Shown here piece by piece: positions 54,007 to 62,844 of a stretch of DNA of 64,000 nt. Below the pieces are notes generated by a model, which ran no database searches, was not told the DNA's origin, and worked only from the letters and a program-made list of their open reading frames with translations. The position numbers and the translations under genes were made by a program. Location: NCBI GenBank assembly GCA_025041175.1, contig JAKCFJ010000001.1, positions 1,426,001 to 1,490,000 on the forward strand, given 5' to 3'. Positions within the stretch are counted from its first letter, which is position 1. Every line of letters begins with the position of its first letter. The DNA comes from Halobacteriales archaeon YIM A00010 (GTDB taxonomy: Archaea; Halobacteriota; Halobacteria; Halobacteriales; Haloarculaceae).

Positions 54007-54957
54007 ATGAACTTTTATCGCGCTGTTCGGGCGGTTGCGGACGCATCCGGTGCCGAACCGATCGATTGGTCGGCGGTGACCGAATCCGCAAAGGCGGTCA
54101 CGGCGTCGGGTGATCTCGATCTCACAGCCGAGGAGATCGACTCGTATCAGGGCGACGTTCGTGCCGCGCGCGATCGGATCCGGTCGGTCGGGGGAGTGGA
54201 GTTCGACCTCCCCTCGTCGGTGGAGATCCAACACCGACACCACTGGATCGACACGAACGCAGCGACGTTCGAGCGGATTCTCGGTGGGATGGATTCGGAG
54301 ATCGACTATCTACCGGGCGTCGTTCGGGCGATCAACACGGGATCGATGGCGGTTTCGATGGGCTTTCTCGCCAACAACGTCCTCGGGCAGTACGATCCGC
54401 TGTTGCTCTCGGGGGACGACGACCACGCGCTGTATTTCGTACACCCGAACATCGAACGCATTGCTGGGGAGCTGTCGGTCGACCAGGAGCGGTTTAGACG
54501 CTGGATCGCGTTTCACGAAGTGGCACACGCCGCCGAATTCGGCGCTGCGCCGTGGCTCACCGACCACCTCGAAGGCCTGATCGATGAGGTCATCGAAAAC
54601 CTTTCGTCGGGCCGGTTCAACCACATCGACCTCGATCGAATCGACGTCACCATGACCGCGGTCGAAGGCTACGCCGAGTTGCTGATGGACCGAACGTTCG
54701 ACGCGGAATACGACGATCTCCGGCGCAAACTCGACGAGCGCCGCCACAGCGGAGGACCGATCACGCAGCTCATGCGCCGCCTCCTCGGTCTCGGCCGCAA
54801 GCGCCGCCAGTACGAACGCGGCAAGGAGTTCTTCGAGACGGTCGTCGACGAGCGGGATCTCCACACCGCAGCCCTCGTCTGGGAACGGGAGGACCACCTC
54901 CCGACCGACATCGAACTCGACGATCCCGCTCTGTGGATCGATCGAATAGCTGTGTGA
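54007..54957 (+). CDS. DUF2342-type zinc metalloprotease
   Basis: 316 residues from ATG at 54007 (MNFYRAVRAVADASG). The active-site motif HEVAHAAEF near residue 174 is the HExxH-type of the family sometimes called F420-biosynthesis-associated or putative hydrolase (zincin). Flanking segments match: WIDTNAATFERILGG, AINTGSMAVSMGFLANNVLGQYD, and a downstream Glu region ELLMDRTFDAEYDDL. No signal or membrane segment. Biological substrate unknown. Convergent with the PAP2 gene. Confidence 0.88.
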   Translation: MNFYRAVRAVADASGAEPIDWSAVTESAKAVTASGDLDLTAEEIDSYQGDVRAARDRIRSVGGVEFDLPSSVEIQHRHHWIDTNAATFERILGGMDSEIDYLPGVVRAINTGSMAVSMGFLANNVLGQYDPLLLSGDDDHALYFVHPNIERIAGELSVDQERFRRWIAFHEVAHAAEFGAAPWLTDHLEGLIDEVIENLSSGRFNHIDLDRIDVTMTAVEGYAELLMDRTFDAEYDDLRRKLDERRHSGGPITQLMRRLLGLGRKRRQYERGKEFFETVVDERDLHTAALVWEREDHLPTDIELDDPALWIDRIAV

Positions 54958-54984
54958 GTGGGCGCGGATCGATCAGAACGGAAA

Positions 54985-55007
54985 GCCGGCGGACCGTGAG
55001 GGCCGGC
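54985..55007. terminator. Hairpin between convergent genes
   Basis: gccggc (54985-54990) and gccggc (55002-55007) pair around an 11-base loop midway between the metalloprotease and PAP2 stop codons. A bidirectional end-of-transcript hairpin is plausible, but it lacks a T-run. Confidence 0.35.
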
Positions 55008-55050
55008 GATTCACCAGCAGCCGATACACAATCACCCTTCTCCGACAGTA

Positions 55051-55923
55051 TCAGTCGTCCCGACGCCAGCCCCGAACGCGCGTGGCCAGTCGGTTCCCGA
55101 TCCAGTCAGCGCCGAACCCCGCCGAGCCACGACTCAGCCGCCCGCCGAGACGTACCGCCACAACGGCGCTGAGAACCGCGAGGATGACTCCAACGACAAC
55201 ATCCGTCAGCCAGTGGATTCCCAGGTACATCGTCGAGACCGCGACCGACACCGCGATCACCCACGCGACGGGGAGCCACCGGGCGTAGATATCCCGATAC
55301 CGGTAAGAAAAAATCGCAACGGTGGCAGACATCGCGGTGTGGAGCGACGGAAAGACGTTCGTGTTCGTGTTCACCTCGCTCGTCAGGAGTTGTGAGTGTG
55401 GCCAACTCGTGTACAGCAGGGGTTCGACCAGCTCCGGCATGAAGTTCCGTGGGCCGTACGCGACGAACACCACGTAACAGAGCAACCCAACGCTGTAATT
55501 GATGATGTACGCGATGACGATCTCATACAGCGGTCGCACGTCGTCGTGGAGGAGATAGGCGAACAACGGGAACACCAGGAGGAACGTGTATCCGAAGACG
55601 TAGATGTAGCCGAAATACGCCGTCAACGCCGGCGTTGCCATCGACTGGAGGTATGCGACGAACTGCCCCTCGATCACGTGGATGTACCCGGTGACGTTGA
55701 GCCCGATGATCCACGAGAGGTTGTTCCCGCTGTCACGGACAACGCTGTTGATAGCCAAAACGATACCGAGCACCGTGAAGATGGGAACGATCTCCCGAAC
55801 TCTCGGTCGAAGGTCCGAGAGCGCCGTCCGTAGGCGGTTCGGTCCGACGATGATGACCATTGCGACAGGGAGGAGGACGAGCACGACAGCGACCACTTGC
55901 GATAGGATTTCGATCAGATTCAT
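55051..55923 (-). CDS. PAP2-family membrane phosphatase
   Basis: 290 residues, about six membrane segments. The acid phosphatase motifs are FPSLHTAMSATVAI (Ser/His) and MYLGIHWLTDVVVGV (His/Asp), placed as in PAP2 and inositolphosphorylceramide-synthase-like enzymes. Acts on lipid phosphates or lipid headgroups, with the active site facing outside. It begins 3 bases after the stop of the upstream binding-protein gene, so the two are coupled. Confidence 0.88.
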   Translation of the reverse strand: MNLIEILSQVVAVVLVLLPVAMVIIVGPNRLRTALSDLRPRVREIVPIFTVLGIVLAINSVVRDSGNNLSWIIGLNVTGYIHVIEGQFVAYLQSMATPALTAYFGYIYVFGYTFLLVFPLFAYLLHDDVRPLYEIVIAYIINYSVGLLCYVVFVAYGPRNFMPELVEPLLYTSWPHSQLLTSEVNTNTNVFPSLHTAMSATVAIFSYRYRDIYARWLPVAWVIAVSVAVSTMYLGIHWLTDVVVGVILAVLSAVVAVRLGGRLSRGSAGFGADWIGNRLATRVRGWRRDD

Positions 55924-55926
55924 CGA

Positions 55927-57759
55927 TTACTTCCCCACGAGATTCCCGTCGTTGTACCGATACCCAGCGGTTCGGAACGCCTCTTTTGCCTTCTCTACGT
56001 TCAGTTCTCCGTCCGTTCCCAGAAACGGCGTCACGGGATCGGATTCGTCCCACTGGAGATCGGGCGGAAGCCAGTCGGTTCCGGTGAGCGAACTCACAGC
56101 AGGCTCTGCGTATCCGCCGAAAACATCATCGACAAGATATTCATTGTCGATGAGCTGTGCGAGTGTGTTACGAACCCGGGGGTTTGCGAGCGGGGACTGG
56201 CGCGCGTTGTATCCAAGGACGTAGAACGACTTCGAACGCTTGACGACCAGATCGAGCACGTCCTCCCGACCGATTCGCGGGACCTGCTTGGCACCGACGG
56301 CCGTTCCAGTCACGTCGACGTCACCGCTGGCGACCATCTCGACAGCAGTAGCGTCCGATCCGACCGTACGGACACTGAGTCGGTCGAACGCGGGACCATT
56401 GGCCAACGGCGCCGGAAGCTCGGAATGCTCTTTCCGGGTCAGGAAATGGTCGTCGAACGTTTCGAACGCCAGGCTTCTCTGGGGGTCGTTTTCAACGAAC
56501 GTGAGCGGACCACTCCCGACCGGGGGGATGTTTTTCGTGACGAGCGCTTCGGTGGCGGTGCCGACCTCGATACCACCGACAGAGGCAGGTTGCGTTCGGT
56601 TGCTCCAGACGTGTTTCGGGAGGAGGGGCACGGTGAACGCCCGTCTTGCGACCTGGGGTTGGCACTCGACGAACCGAAACTCGACCGTTTGGGGATCGAT
56701 GACGCGGACATCGGACACGAGATCACTCCGTCCCTGGAACCGTGGCGCCGGGACAGTGGTGGGATCGTCGTCGGGGTTCTCCTCGATGCCACCCCCGAGC
56801 GTCGTATCCGAGAGGAACGCGTAGGTGAACGCGACGTCACCAGCCGTGAGTGGGGTGCCATCGTGCCAGGTCAGGTCCGCAGGGATTCGAACCGACGCGA
56901 TCGGTCCGGGATCCCCCTCGGAGAACTTCCACGATGCGGCGAGCCACGGGTCAACTGTTTCCCGTTCGGGTACGTAGCCGAGCGAGTCGTACAGCAGCGC
57001 CGTCAAGTCATCGGTGGGACGGAACTCGACGCTGAGCGGGTTCATGTTCGTCGTCGGTCGCGTGTCGTTCATCACCACGCCAAGCTCCTCGGTTTGTTCC
57101 TGCGCGGTGGTTCCCTCTTGGCTTTGCTCGTCCACTCGTTCCAACGCCAGGTATCCAAGCGACGATCGCAGGCTCCTGTCTTGCCAGTTCGTGTACCGAT
57201 CACTCCGAACAGCCCGAATGTCGTCCGCGAGCCCGATGGCCGTGAACGGTTGGGACGTGGCGATCGTCTGTTGGAGCTGTGAGACCGCGTCGTGGCGGCG
57301 CTTGCCGGTGGCGCTGCGTTGGGTCTTCAACAGCTCGTCCACGTTCAGATTCGCGTATCCGAACGGATTCTGCCACCCGGATGCGGTTGTGTATCCCGAA
57401 TGCAACAGCGAGTAGAACGCATCCGGCGTTCGGATCCACTCCGGTGGGCGGGCAACGAACATCTCGAACTCGTGGTTCAACAGCACTTGCCTGAGCAGCT
57501 CCTCGTTCGACATCGGTGTTACCGTCGTGTCGATACCCGCGCTCCGAAACCACTCCGCGACCTGGTTGGCGATCCGGAGCGCGTAGGGATCGGCGTCCGC
57601 AGAGACCGTCTTGATTTCGAGGGACATCTGGTTCGATGATTGCCAGCCGGTGATCGTCCGCAAGCGACGAATACAGCCGCTGGTAAGGGTAGTCGCGCTG
57701 ACGGCGAGCAGGGTCAAAACGCTCCGTCGACGCATTGGGGTGGTTGGCGGCCGTGTCAT
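55927..57759 (-). CDS. Oligopeptide/dipeptide-type ABC solute-binding lipoprotein
   Basis: 610 residues, family 5 extracellular binding protein. Signal with RRRSVLTLLAV and lipobox TSGC near residue 28, Tat-type. Core motifs of the family: DPWLAASWKFSEGDPG, IPADLTWHDGTPLTAGDVAFT, then VPLLPKHVW and YNARQSPLANPRVRNTLA. A TATA-like tgataatagg at about 57771-57780 sits so near the first ATG that the second (57735) may be the real start. No permease or ATPase genes are nearby, so either the transporter is elsewhere or the protein works with the PAP2 gene that follows. Confidence 0.88.
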   Translation of the reverse strand: MTRPPTTPMRRRSVLTLLAVSATTLTSGCIRRLRTITGWQSSNQMSLEIKTVSADADPYALRIANQVAEWFRSAGIDTTVTPMSNEELLRQVLLNHEFEMFVARPPEWIRTPDAFYSLLHSGYTTASGWQNPFGYANLNVDELLKTQRSATGKRRHDAVSQLQQTIATSQPFTAIGLADDIRAVRSDRYTNWQDRSLRSSLGYLALERVDEQSQEGTTAQEQTEELGVVMNDTRPTTNMNPLSVEFRPTDDLTALLYDSLGYVPERETVDPWLAASWKFSEGDPGPIASVRIPADLTWHDGTPLTAGDVAFTYAFLSDTTLGGGIEENPDDDPTTVPAPRFQGRSDLVSDVRVIDPQTVEFRFVECQPQVARRAFTVPLLPKHVWSNRTQPASVGGIEVGTATEALVTKNIPPVGSGPLTFVENDPQRSLAFETFDDHFLTRKEHSELPAPLANGPAFDRLSVRTVGSDATAVEMVASGDVDVTGTAVGAKQVPRIGREDVLDLVVKRSKSFYVLGYNARQSPLANPRVRNTLAQLIDNEYLVDDVFGGYAEPAVSSLTGTDWLPPDLQWDESDPVTPFLGTDGELNVEKAKEAFRTAGYRYNDGNLVGK

Positions 57760-57944
57760 ATCGTTCTCCGCCTATTATCATGGGGATCCAATATCTCTTG
57801 GGACTTCCTCCCGAGAAGATCATCATCGTCCCGGACTATACCATAGGACGCCGGTAGGAGAGCCGTTCTCCCGCAACCGTTCGGAGTGAGAGTACAGAGC
57901 ATACGTGAATCACATCGGCTGTTCGGGGCGAAAAACAGGGTCCG

Positions 57945-58349
57945 TCAGTCCGTCTCGACGGTAAACACCGGCGCTGGCAGCCCGTTTTCGTCCTCTTCGA
58001 TGACGCCCGAAAGGACGACCGGGGTCTCGATCTCCGGGGCGGTGTCCGCTCCGTCCCGTTCGATGCGTGCCGTGATGCGGGCGTCTCCCAGCTGGACGAT
58101 ACCGACGTAGTACGGTCCCTCGAAGCCGACCGGAGCAACGTTGATCCGCGTGACCGAGTGAAGCGTTCCCTCGGTCGGAAGGTCGACCGGTTCGAGATCC
58201 CGGCTACCGCAGTCGTGACAGACCGCGACCGGCGTGCCGTACGTCGCCCCACAGTCGGCACAGCTCACGCCGAGCACGCTCCCCGATCGCAACGCGTCGG
58301 TCCACGCCTCGTACCCCACGCTCGCGCTCTCGTTCGTGTTCGCGCTCAT
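57945..58349 (-). CDS. DUF35 OB-fold/zinc-ribbon protein, thiolase partner
   Basis: 134 residues: a rubredoxin-like zinc ribbon (SCADCGATYG and VCHDCGSRD, residues about 30-52) followed by the OB fold (TLHSVTRINVAPVGFEGPY, VGIVQLGDARITARIE). In archaea such proteins bind thiolase and shape its CoA-acyl site. The thiolase gene directly upstream overlaps its start (ATGA), which supports a permanent complex. Confidence 0.9.
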   Translation of the reverse strand: MSANTNESASVGYEAWTDALRSGSVLGVSCADCGATYGTPVAVCHDCGSRDLEPVDLPTEGTLHSVTRINVAPVGFEGPYYVGIVQLGDARITARIERDGADTAPEIETPVVLSGVIEEDENGLPAPVFTVETD

Positions 58350-59515
58350 GCTCGGGCCTCCATGACCGAGATCACCGTCGTTCCGGCGTCGCCCCCGAGG
58401 TTGTGGGCCAGTCCCCGGGTCGCGTCGCTTATCTGTCGGTCGCCGGCCGTTCCCCGGAGCTGTTCGGTGAGTTCGACGATCTGGGCCGCACCGGTCGCAC
58501 CGATCGGGTGGCCCTTCGCTTTGAGCCCGCCGCTCGGGTTGATCGGTCGGTCGCCATCTAGCGCCGTTCGGCCAGCCGCCGCGGCAGGACCACCGTTCCC
58601 GTCTTCGAAGAAGCCGATCGCTTCGCTCGCCAGCACCTCAGCGCCGGTGAAACAGTCGTGTACCTCCGCGAAGTCGATGTCCTCGGCGGTGATCCCGGCC
58701 TGGTCGTAGGCTTGGGTTGTGGCGTCGCGCGCGGCCTGTGTCGCGTGCAGCGTCGGTTTCAATCCGAGCGGGACGAGATCGGTGGCGTGACCCACTCCCG
58801 TCACGTCCACTGGACGATCGAACGAATCCGCGCGGTCGTCGCTGGTGACGACGACGGCGGCTGCACCGTCAGAGAACGGACAACAGTCCATGAGGTGGAA
58901 CGGCTCGGCGACCACCGGCGAATCGAGCACCTCCTCGACGGTCGTCTCCGAGCCGAAGTGGGCGCGCGGGTTTCGGGTTCCGTTCCCGTGGTTTTTCACG
59001 GCCACGCGCGCGAGTTGCTCCTCGGTCGTGCCGTACTCGTGCATGTGTCGTTTCGTCAGGAGCGCGAACACGCCCGGAAACGTCAGCCCAGTCGGCTGTT
59101 CGTACTGGCGGTGTGACGCGGAGGCGAAAATCCGGGTCATCTCTCCTGTCCCCTTGCCGGTTTCGGGCGTGCACCGCTCGACCCCTCCGACGAGAATCGT
59201 GTCGTGAATCCCCGCATCGACCGCTTGCACCGCGTTCTTGAACGCGTTAGCGGAGGTCGCACAGGCGTCTTCGAACCGTTGTGCCGGAATTCCGGCCAGC
59301 CCAACTTCGGTGGCGAGCGTTGGTGCGAGATGCGTGTCGTTTTCGGTCTGACCGCCCATCGCGTTCCCGAAATAGAACGCGTCGATGTCGGCGGGATCGA
59401 CGCCTGCGTCGTCGTAGGCCGAAAGCGCTGCCGTTGCGAACAGATCGGGCAGCGTCGACTCGTGAACCCCGAAGGTCGTCATTCCGGCCCCGACGACACT
59501 TGCTCGTGTCATCAC
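58346..59515 (-). CDS. Thiolase (acetyl-CoA C-acyltransferase, SCP2-type)
   Basis: 389 residues. Catalytic Cys in FEDACATSANAFKNA near residue 85, a C-terminal VHDCFTGAEVLASEA with conserved His, and GHPIGATGAAQIV, where the His is kept. The second Cys-Gly region reads GGDAGTTVISV. Archaeal thiolases of this group form a complex with the DUF35 protein encoded next, often with HMG-CoA synthase in mevalonate synthesis. Fatty-acid or PHA metabolism is the alternative. Divergent from rtcB. Confidence 0.9.
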   Translation of the reverse strand: MMTRASVVGAGMTTFGVHESTLPDLFATAALSAYDDAGVDPADIDAFYFGNAMGGQTENDTHLAPTLATEVGLAGIPAQRFEDACATSANAFKNAVQAVDAGIHDTILVGGVERCTPETGKGTGEMTRIFASASHRQYEQPTGLTFPGVFALLTKRHMHEYGTTEEQLARVAVKNHGNGTRNPRAHFGSETTVEEVLDSPVVAEPFHLMDCCPFSDGAAAVVVTSDDRADSFDRPVDVTGVGHATDLVPLGLKPTLHATQAARDATTQAYDQAGITAEDIDFAEVHDCFTGAEVLASEAIGFFEDGNGGPAAAAGRTALDGDRPINPSGGLKAKGHPIGATGAAQIVELTEQLRGTAGDRQISDATRGLAHNLGGDAGTTVISVMEARA

Positions 59516-59616
59516 TCATTGTTCGGCCCGCAATCACAAAGCTACACGGATATCGTGTTGTCTCACAACACCGTCCGTTCCGGTGGCGTTTAGTTTACCG
59601 ATCGTCTACCCCGCGT

Positions 59617-60909
59617 ATGTTCGACATCGAGGGCGAGCAGACGACTGCCCGCGTGTTTCTCGAGGAGAGTCAGCTCGGGCAGGCCGCCCACGAGCAGCTT
59701 CGAACGCTGGTGGACCACGCCGCCTTCACCAACCCAGTGCGCGTGATGAGCGACGCCCACTGGGGCAAAGGGAGCGTCATCGGGTTCACCATGGAGCTGG
59801 GCGAGCGCGTCGTCCCGAACACCATCGGCGTCGACATCGGCTGTGGGCTGTACGCGGTGAACGTGGGTCCGGAACTTCCGGGGTCGGGCGAGGAGCTGGA
59901 TCGGGCCGTTCGCTCTCGGGTGCCGATGGGATCGGCGGTGCGATCGAACACGGCCTACGACATGGCGCAGTTCCCGTGGCAGGAGGCGCACACCGTCCTC
60001 AAACGGTTCGAAGAGAACTACGGGCGGGATCTTGGATTTGATGGGTACGATCGGTCGTATTTCACCGATCTGTGCCACCGCGTCGGAATCGACGACGGGC
60101 GCGCGGTCGACAGCATCGGGACGCTCGGCGGTGGCAACCATTTCATCGAATTCGGCCGGAGCGAGCGGACCGGCGACGTGTGGGTCGTCGTCCACAGCGG
60201 GAGCCGGGGGTTGGGGTATGAGATTGCGACACACTGGCAAGAGAAGGCGACCGACTGCATGGACACCCGCGGGATCGACGTGGACGCCGAACTGCAACGC
60301 ATCCGCGAGGAGTACGAGGGTGAGGAGATCGGACGCCGCATCGAAGCGTTCCACGACCGACTGACCGACCGTGACCGCAACGAAACGCTCGATTACCTCG
60401 AAGGCGCGGAAGCCGACGGTTACCTCATCGATATGATCTTCGCACAACAGTACGCTTCTGAGAACCGCCGGGAGATGGCCCGCCAGATCAGGTCGATACT
60501 CGACGCGCCACAGAACGACGAGATCGAATCGGTCCACAACTACATCGATTTTCGGGATCTCGTGGTCCGAAAAGGGGCGACGCGGGCCTACGAGGACGAG
60601 CGGTTCCTCGTTCCGTACAACATGCGTGATGGTACCCTCATCTGTGAAGGACGGTCGAATCCCGACTGGAACTTCTCGGCTCCCCACGGCGCAGGGCGGG
60701 TGATGAGCAGACGACAGGCTACCCGGGAGTTAGACCTCGACGCGTTCCGCGAAACGATGGCCGGCGTGTTTTCAACCAGCGTGAACAGCGACACGCTGGA
60801 TGAGGCTCCCCAAGCGTACAAGGACGCGGGGCTGATCGAGCGATCGATCGAGCCGACAGCACAGATCACCGATCGGCTCGACGTACTCCACAACATCAAA
60901 GCGACGTGA
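59617..60909 (+). CDS. rtcB: RtcB-family RNA ligase
   Basis: 430 residues from ATG at 59617, with tttagtttacc near -28 as TATA. Motifs: RVMSDAHWGKGSVIGFT, GVDIGCGLYAV (metal Cys), GTLGGGNHFIEF, HSGSRGLGYEI, and the GMP-accepting His within SAPHGAGRVMSRRQA. Joins 2',3'-cyclic phosphate and 5'-OH ends, as in archaeal tRNA splicing. It is shorter than archaeal intein-containing or longer RtcB forms, with no intein, and may be the RtcB2-like branch. Confidence 0.93.
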   Translation: MFDIEGEQTTARVFLEESQLGQAAHEQLRTLVDHAAFTNPVRVMSDAHWGKGSVIGFTMELGERVVPNTIGVDIGCGLYAVNVGPELPGSGEELDRAVRSRVPMGSAVRSNTAYDMAQFPWQEAHTVLKRFEENYGRDLGFDGYDRSYFTDLCHRVGIDDGRAVDSIGTLGGGNHFIEFGRSERTGDVWVVVHSGSRGLGYEIATHWQEKATDCMDTRGIDVDAELQRIREEYEGEEIGRRIEAFHDRLTDRDRNETLDYLEGAEADGYLIDMIFAQQYASENRREMARQIRSILDAPQNDEIESVHNYIDFRDLVVRKGATRAYEDERFLVPYNMRDGTLICEGRSNPDWNFSAPHGAGRVMSRRQATRELDLDAFRETMAGVFSTSVNSDTLDEAPQAYKDAGLIERSIEPTAQITDRLDVLHNIKAT

Positions 60910-60928
60910 GCCGGTCGGTGCTCCCAAA

Positions 60929-61465
60929 TCAGGCCTCTTCGGTCAGTGTGATATCCAGTTGTGTTTCGATCGCGGTGATCAGCGAGCCACCCACCTCCGC
61001 GCTGGTGGCGCGTCCCTCCTCGACGGCGATGATATCGTCCTCGGGCGCGTCCAGCTCGTCCGCAAGGTCGGCGGTCCCGAGGTCGGCAGCCGCCCGCGCG
61101 TTCGCCAGTCGATCGCCGTAGCCACGAACGAGATACGGAAGCGGATCGCCCTCGTACTCCGCGCCGTCCACCCAATTGGAGGAATCGCCCGATCGAGCGT
61201 CGTCCATTCGGGCGGTGTTGCGAACCGCGCGCTGCTGTCTATCGGATTCGTCCGGATCCCGCGTTCCCGTTTCCCGTCCATACTCGTCGTGATCGCGTTC
61301 TGCTCCCGGTGTGCCAGTTTCGCCGTGGCGCGTTCGACAGTCGGAGCACACAGCGAGCGTCGCGCCAGCCACTCGCTCGGTGTGGAGCGTCGTCCGCTCG
61401 GCACCACACAGCTCACAGCTCCCTTCGTCGTCGGAGCTGATACCCCCGGTCGAGTACTTTGCCAT
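60929..61465 (-). CDS. Multiprotein-bridging factor 1 (aMBF1)
   Basis: 178 residues: zinc ribbon CELC (about 17) and CSDC (about 40), an acidic, Asp/Arg-rich linker, and a C-terminal cro-type HTH (YGDRLANARAAADLGTADLADEL, AVEEGRATSAEVGGSLI). In archaea MBF1 associates with ribosomes or transcription factors. TATA-like tttaaatag lies at -30 from the ATG. Convergent with rtcB and parallel to tfb. Confidence 0.9.
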   Translation of the reverse strand: MAKYSTGGISSDDEGSCELCGAERTTLHTERVAGATLAVCSDCRTRHGETGTPGAERDHDEYGRETGTRDPDESDRQQRAVRNTARMDDARSGDSSNWVDGAEYEGDPLPYLVRGYGDRLANARAAADLGTADLADELDAPEDDIIAVEEGRATSAEVGGSLITAIETQLDITLTEEA

Positions 61466-61594
61466 GCTCGTGTATTCGGTTGCTGCTATTTAAACAGTTA
61501 CACGAAATCGCGTGGGCCGCGTCGGTGTGCCCTCGAACTGTACGACCCTACAGAGATCCCCGTTGTCCCGTAGACACAGTTCCAGCGTTCTGTT

Positions 61595-62599
61595 TCACTC
61601 GTCGGGCGATTCGGGGTCGGGTGCGTTGTCGTAGCCCGCCCGGAGGAGTTCGCGGTAGCGTTTTCGGATGGTGACCGCGCTGACGTCGGCGGCGTCGGAG
61701 ATCCGCTGTTGGGTGATGTTTTCGTCCGTGAGTAACCCTGCGGCGTACAGGGCGGCGGCGGCCAGCCCCACGGGATTTTTCCCGCTGTGGATTCCTTCCC
61801 GGTGTGCGGCGTCGAGGAGATCGCGCGCTCGTCGCTCGGTCGCATCGCTCACGTTCAGGTCGCTCGAAAACCGAGGGAGATAACTCGTTGGCTGGGCAGG
61901 TGCGATTTCGAGCTGTAGCTCCCGTACCAGGTACCGGTAGGCGCGTTTGAATCGGAGCGCTTCGACCCGGCTGACGGCGGCCATCTCATCGAGCGTGCGG
62001 GGCGTGTCGGCCAGTCTCGCGCCGGCGTACAGCGCGGCGGTTGCAACCCCCTCGATCGATCGGCCCTGGAGATGCCCACCGGAGAGCGCGCGCCGGTAGA
62101 TGACGCTCGCGGTTTCACGAACGGTATCGGGCAATCCGAGCGCCGACGCCATGCGTTCGATCTCACCCAGCGCCTGCTTGAGGTTGCGCTCCTGTGCGTC
62201 ACCCGCCTGCACGCGCGAGTTCCACGTGCGAAGCCGCTGTACCTTCTGGCGCTGTCGGGACGACAAGGCGGAGCCGTAGGCGTCGGTGTCCTGCCAGTCG
62301 ATGGTGGTCGACAGACCCTTGTCGTGTAGCATGTTCGTCGTCGGTGCACCGACGCGGGACTTCTCTTCGTGCTCGCTCGCGTCGAACGCACGCCACTCCG
62401 GCCCACGGTCGATCTCATCGGTCTCGATGACTAATCCACACTCCCGACAGACCCGCTCGCCGTGTTCGGCGTCCTCCACGAGCGATCCGCCACACTCCGG
62501 ACACACCGTTTCTTCGGTCGGCTGAGAGCGCTCGTTTTTAGAAGCCGTGGCGTCTGCTGTCGATACGTCGCTTTGCTTGTACGATGTTACGTTGTTCAC
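61595..62599 (-). CDS. tfb: Transcription initiation factor IIB
   Basis: 334 residues from GTG at 62599 (MNNVTSYKQSDVST). A longer in-frame start at 62713 exists but would lie upstream of the presumed TATA box. Zinc ribbon CPEC and CREC (about 33-55), B-finger RGPEWRAFDASEHEEKSRVG and NMLHDKGLST, and two cyclin folds (QALGEIERMASALGLPD; LDAAHREGIHSGKNPVGLAA). TFB recruits RNA polymerase to TBP-bound promoters. Haloarchaea carry many TFBs, and I cannot assign the paralogue. Confidence 0.93.
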   Translation of the reverse strand: MNNVTSYKQSDVSTADATASKNERSQPTEETVCPECGGSLVEDAEHGERVCRECGLVIETDEIDRGPEWRAFDASEHEEKSRVGAPTTNMLHDKGLSTTIDWQDTDAYGSALSSRQRQKVQRLRTWNSRVQAGDAQERNLKQALGEIERMASALGLPDTVRETASVIYRRALSGGHLQGRSIEGVATAALYAGARLADTPRTLDEMAAVSRVEALRFKRAYRYLVRELQLEIAPAQPTSYLPRFSSDLNVSDATERRARDLLDAAHREGIHSGKNPVGLAAAALYAAGLLTDENITQQRISDAADVSAVTIRKRYRELLRAGYDNAPDPESPDE

Positions 62600-62691
62600 T
62601 GGATATGGTTGGAAATAACTCGTAGTGCTCGTCTGCTCGCTACTCTCCTCGTGTTCACTCGCAATGTGACACGCCACGATAATATAGATGT

Positions 62692-62709
62692 GTTCGGTTA
62701 TTACCGAAC
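62692..62709. promoter_or_regulatory. Operator-like palindrome beside the tfb TATA box
   Basis: gttcggt-tatt-accgaac is a perfect 7-bp inverted repeat. The tfb TATA (minus strand ctatatt, 62681-62687) begins 5 bases away, so the site lies where an activator or repressor touches the BRE/TATA. It also lies in the tfb to HTH-10 intergenic space. Confidence 0.5.
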
Positions 62710-62844
62710 TCACCTATTTGGAGCCTTCATTTCTCTCCAGTATTTCCTCTATCTTTGGCTGTTACGCCCGAAACGCAGCCGTACAGCCGTCAATCGATCA
62801 TCCTCGATCGACAGCTATTACTTCGGTATGAACCGAGTATCCGT

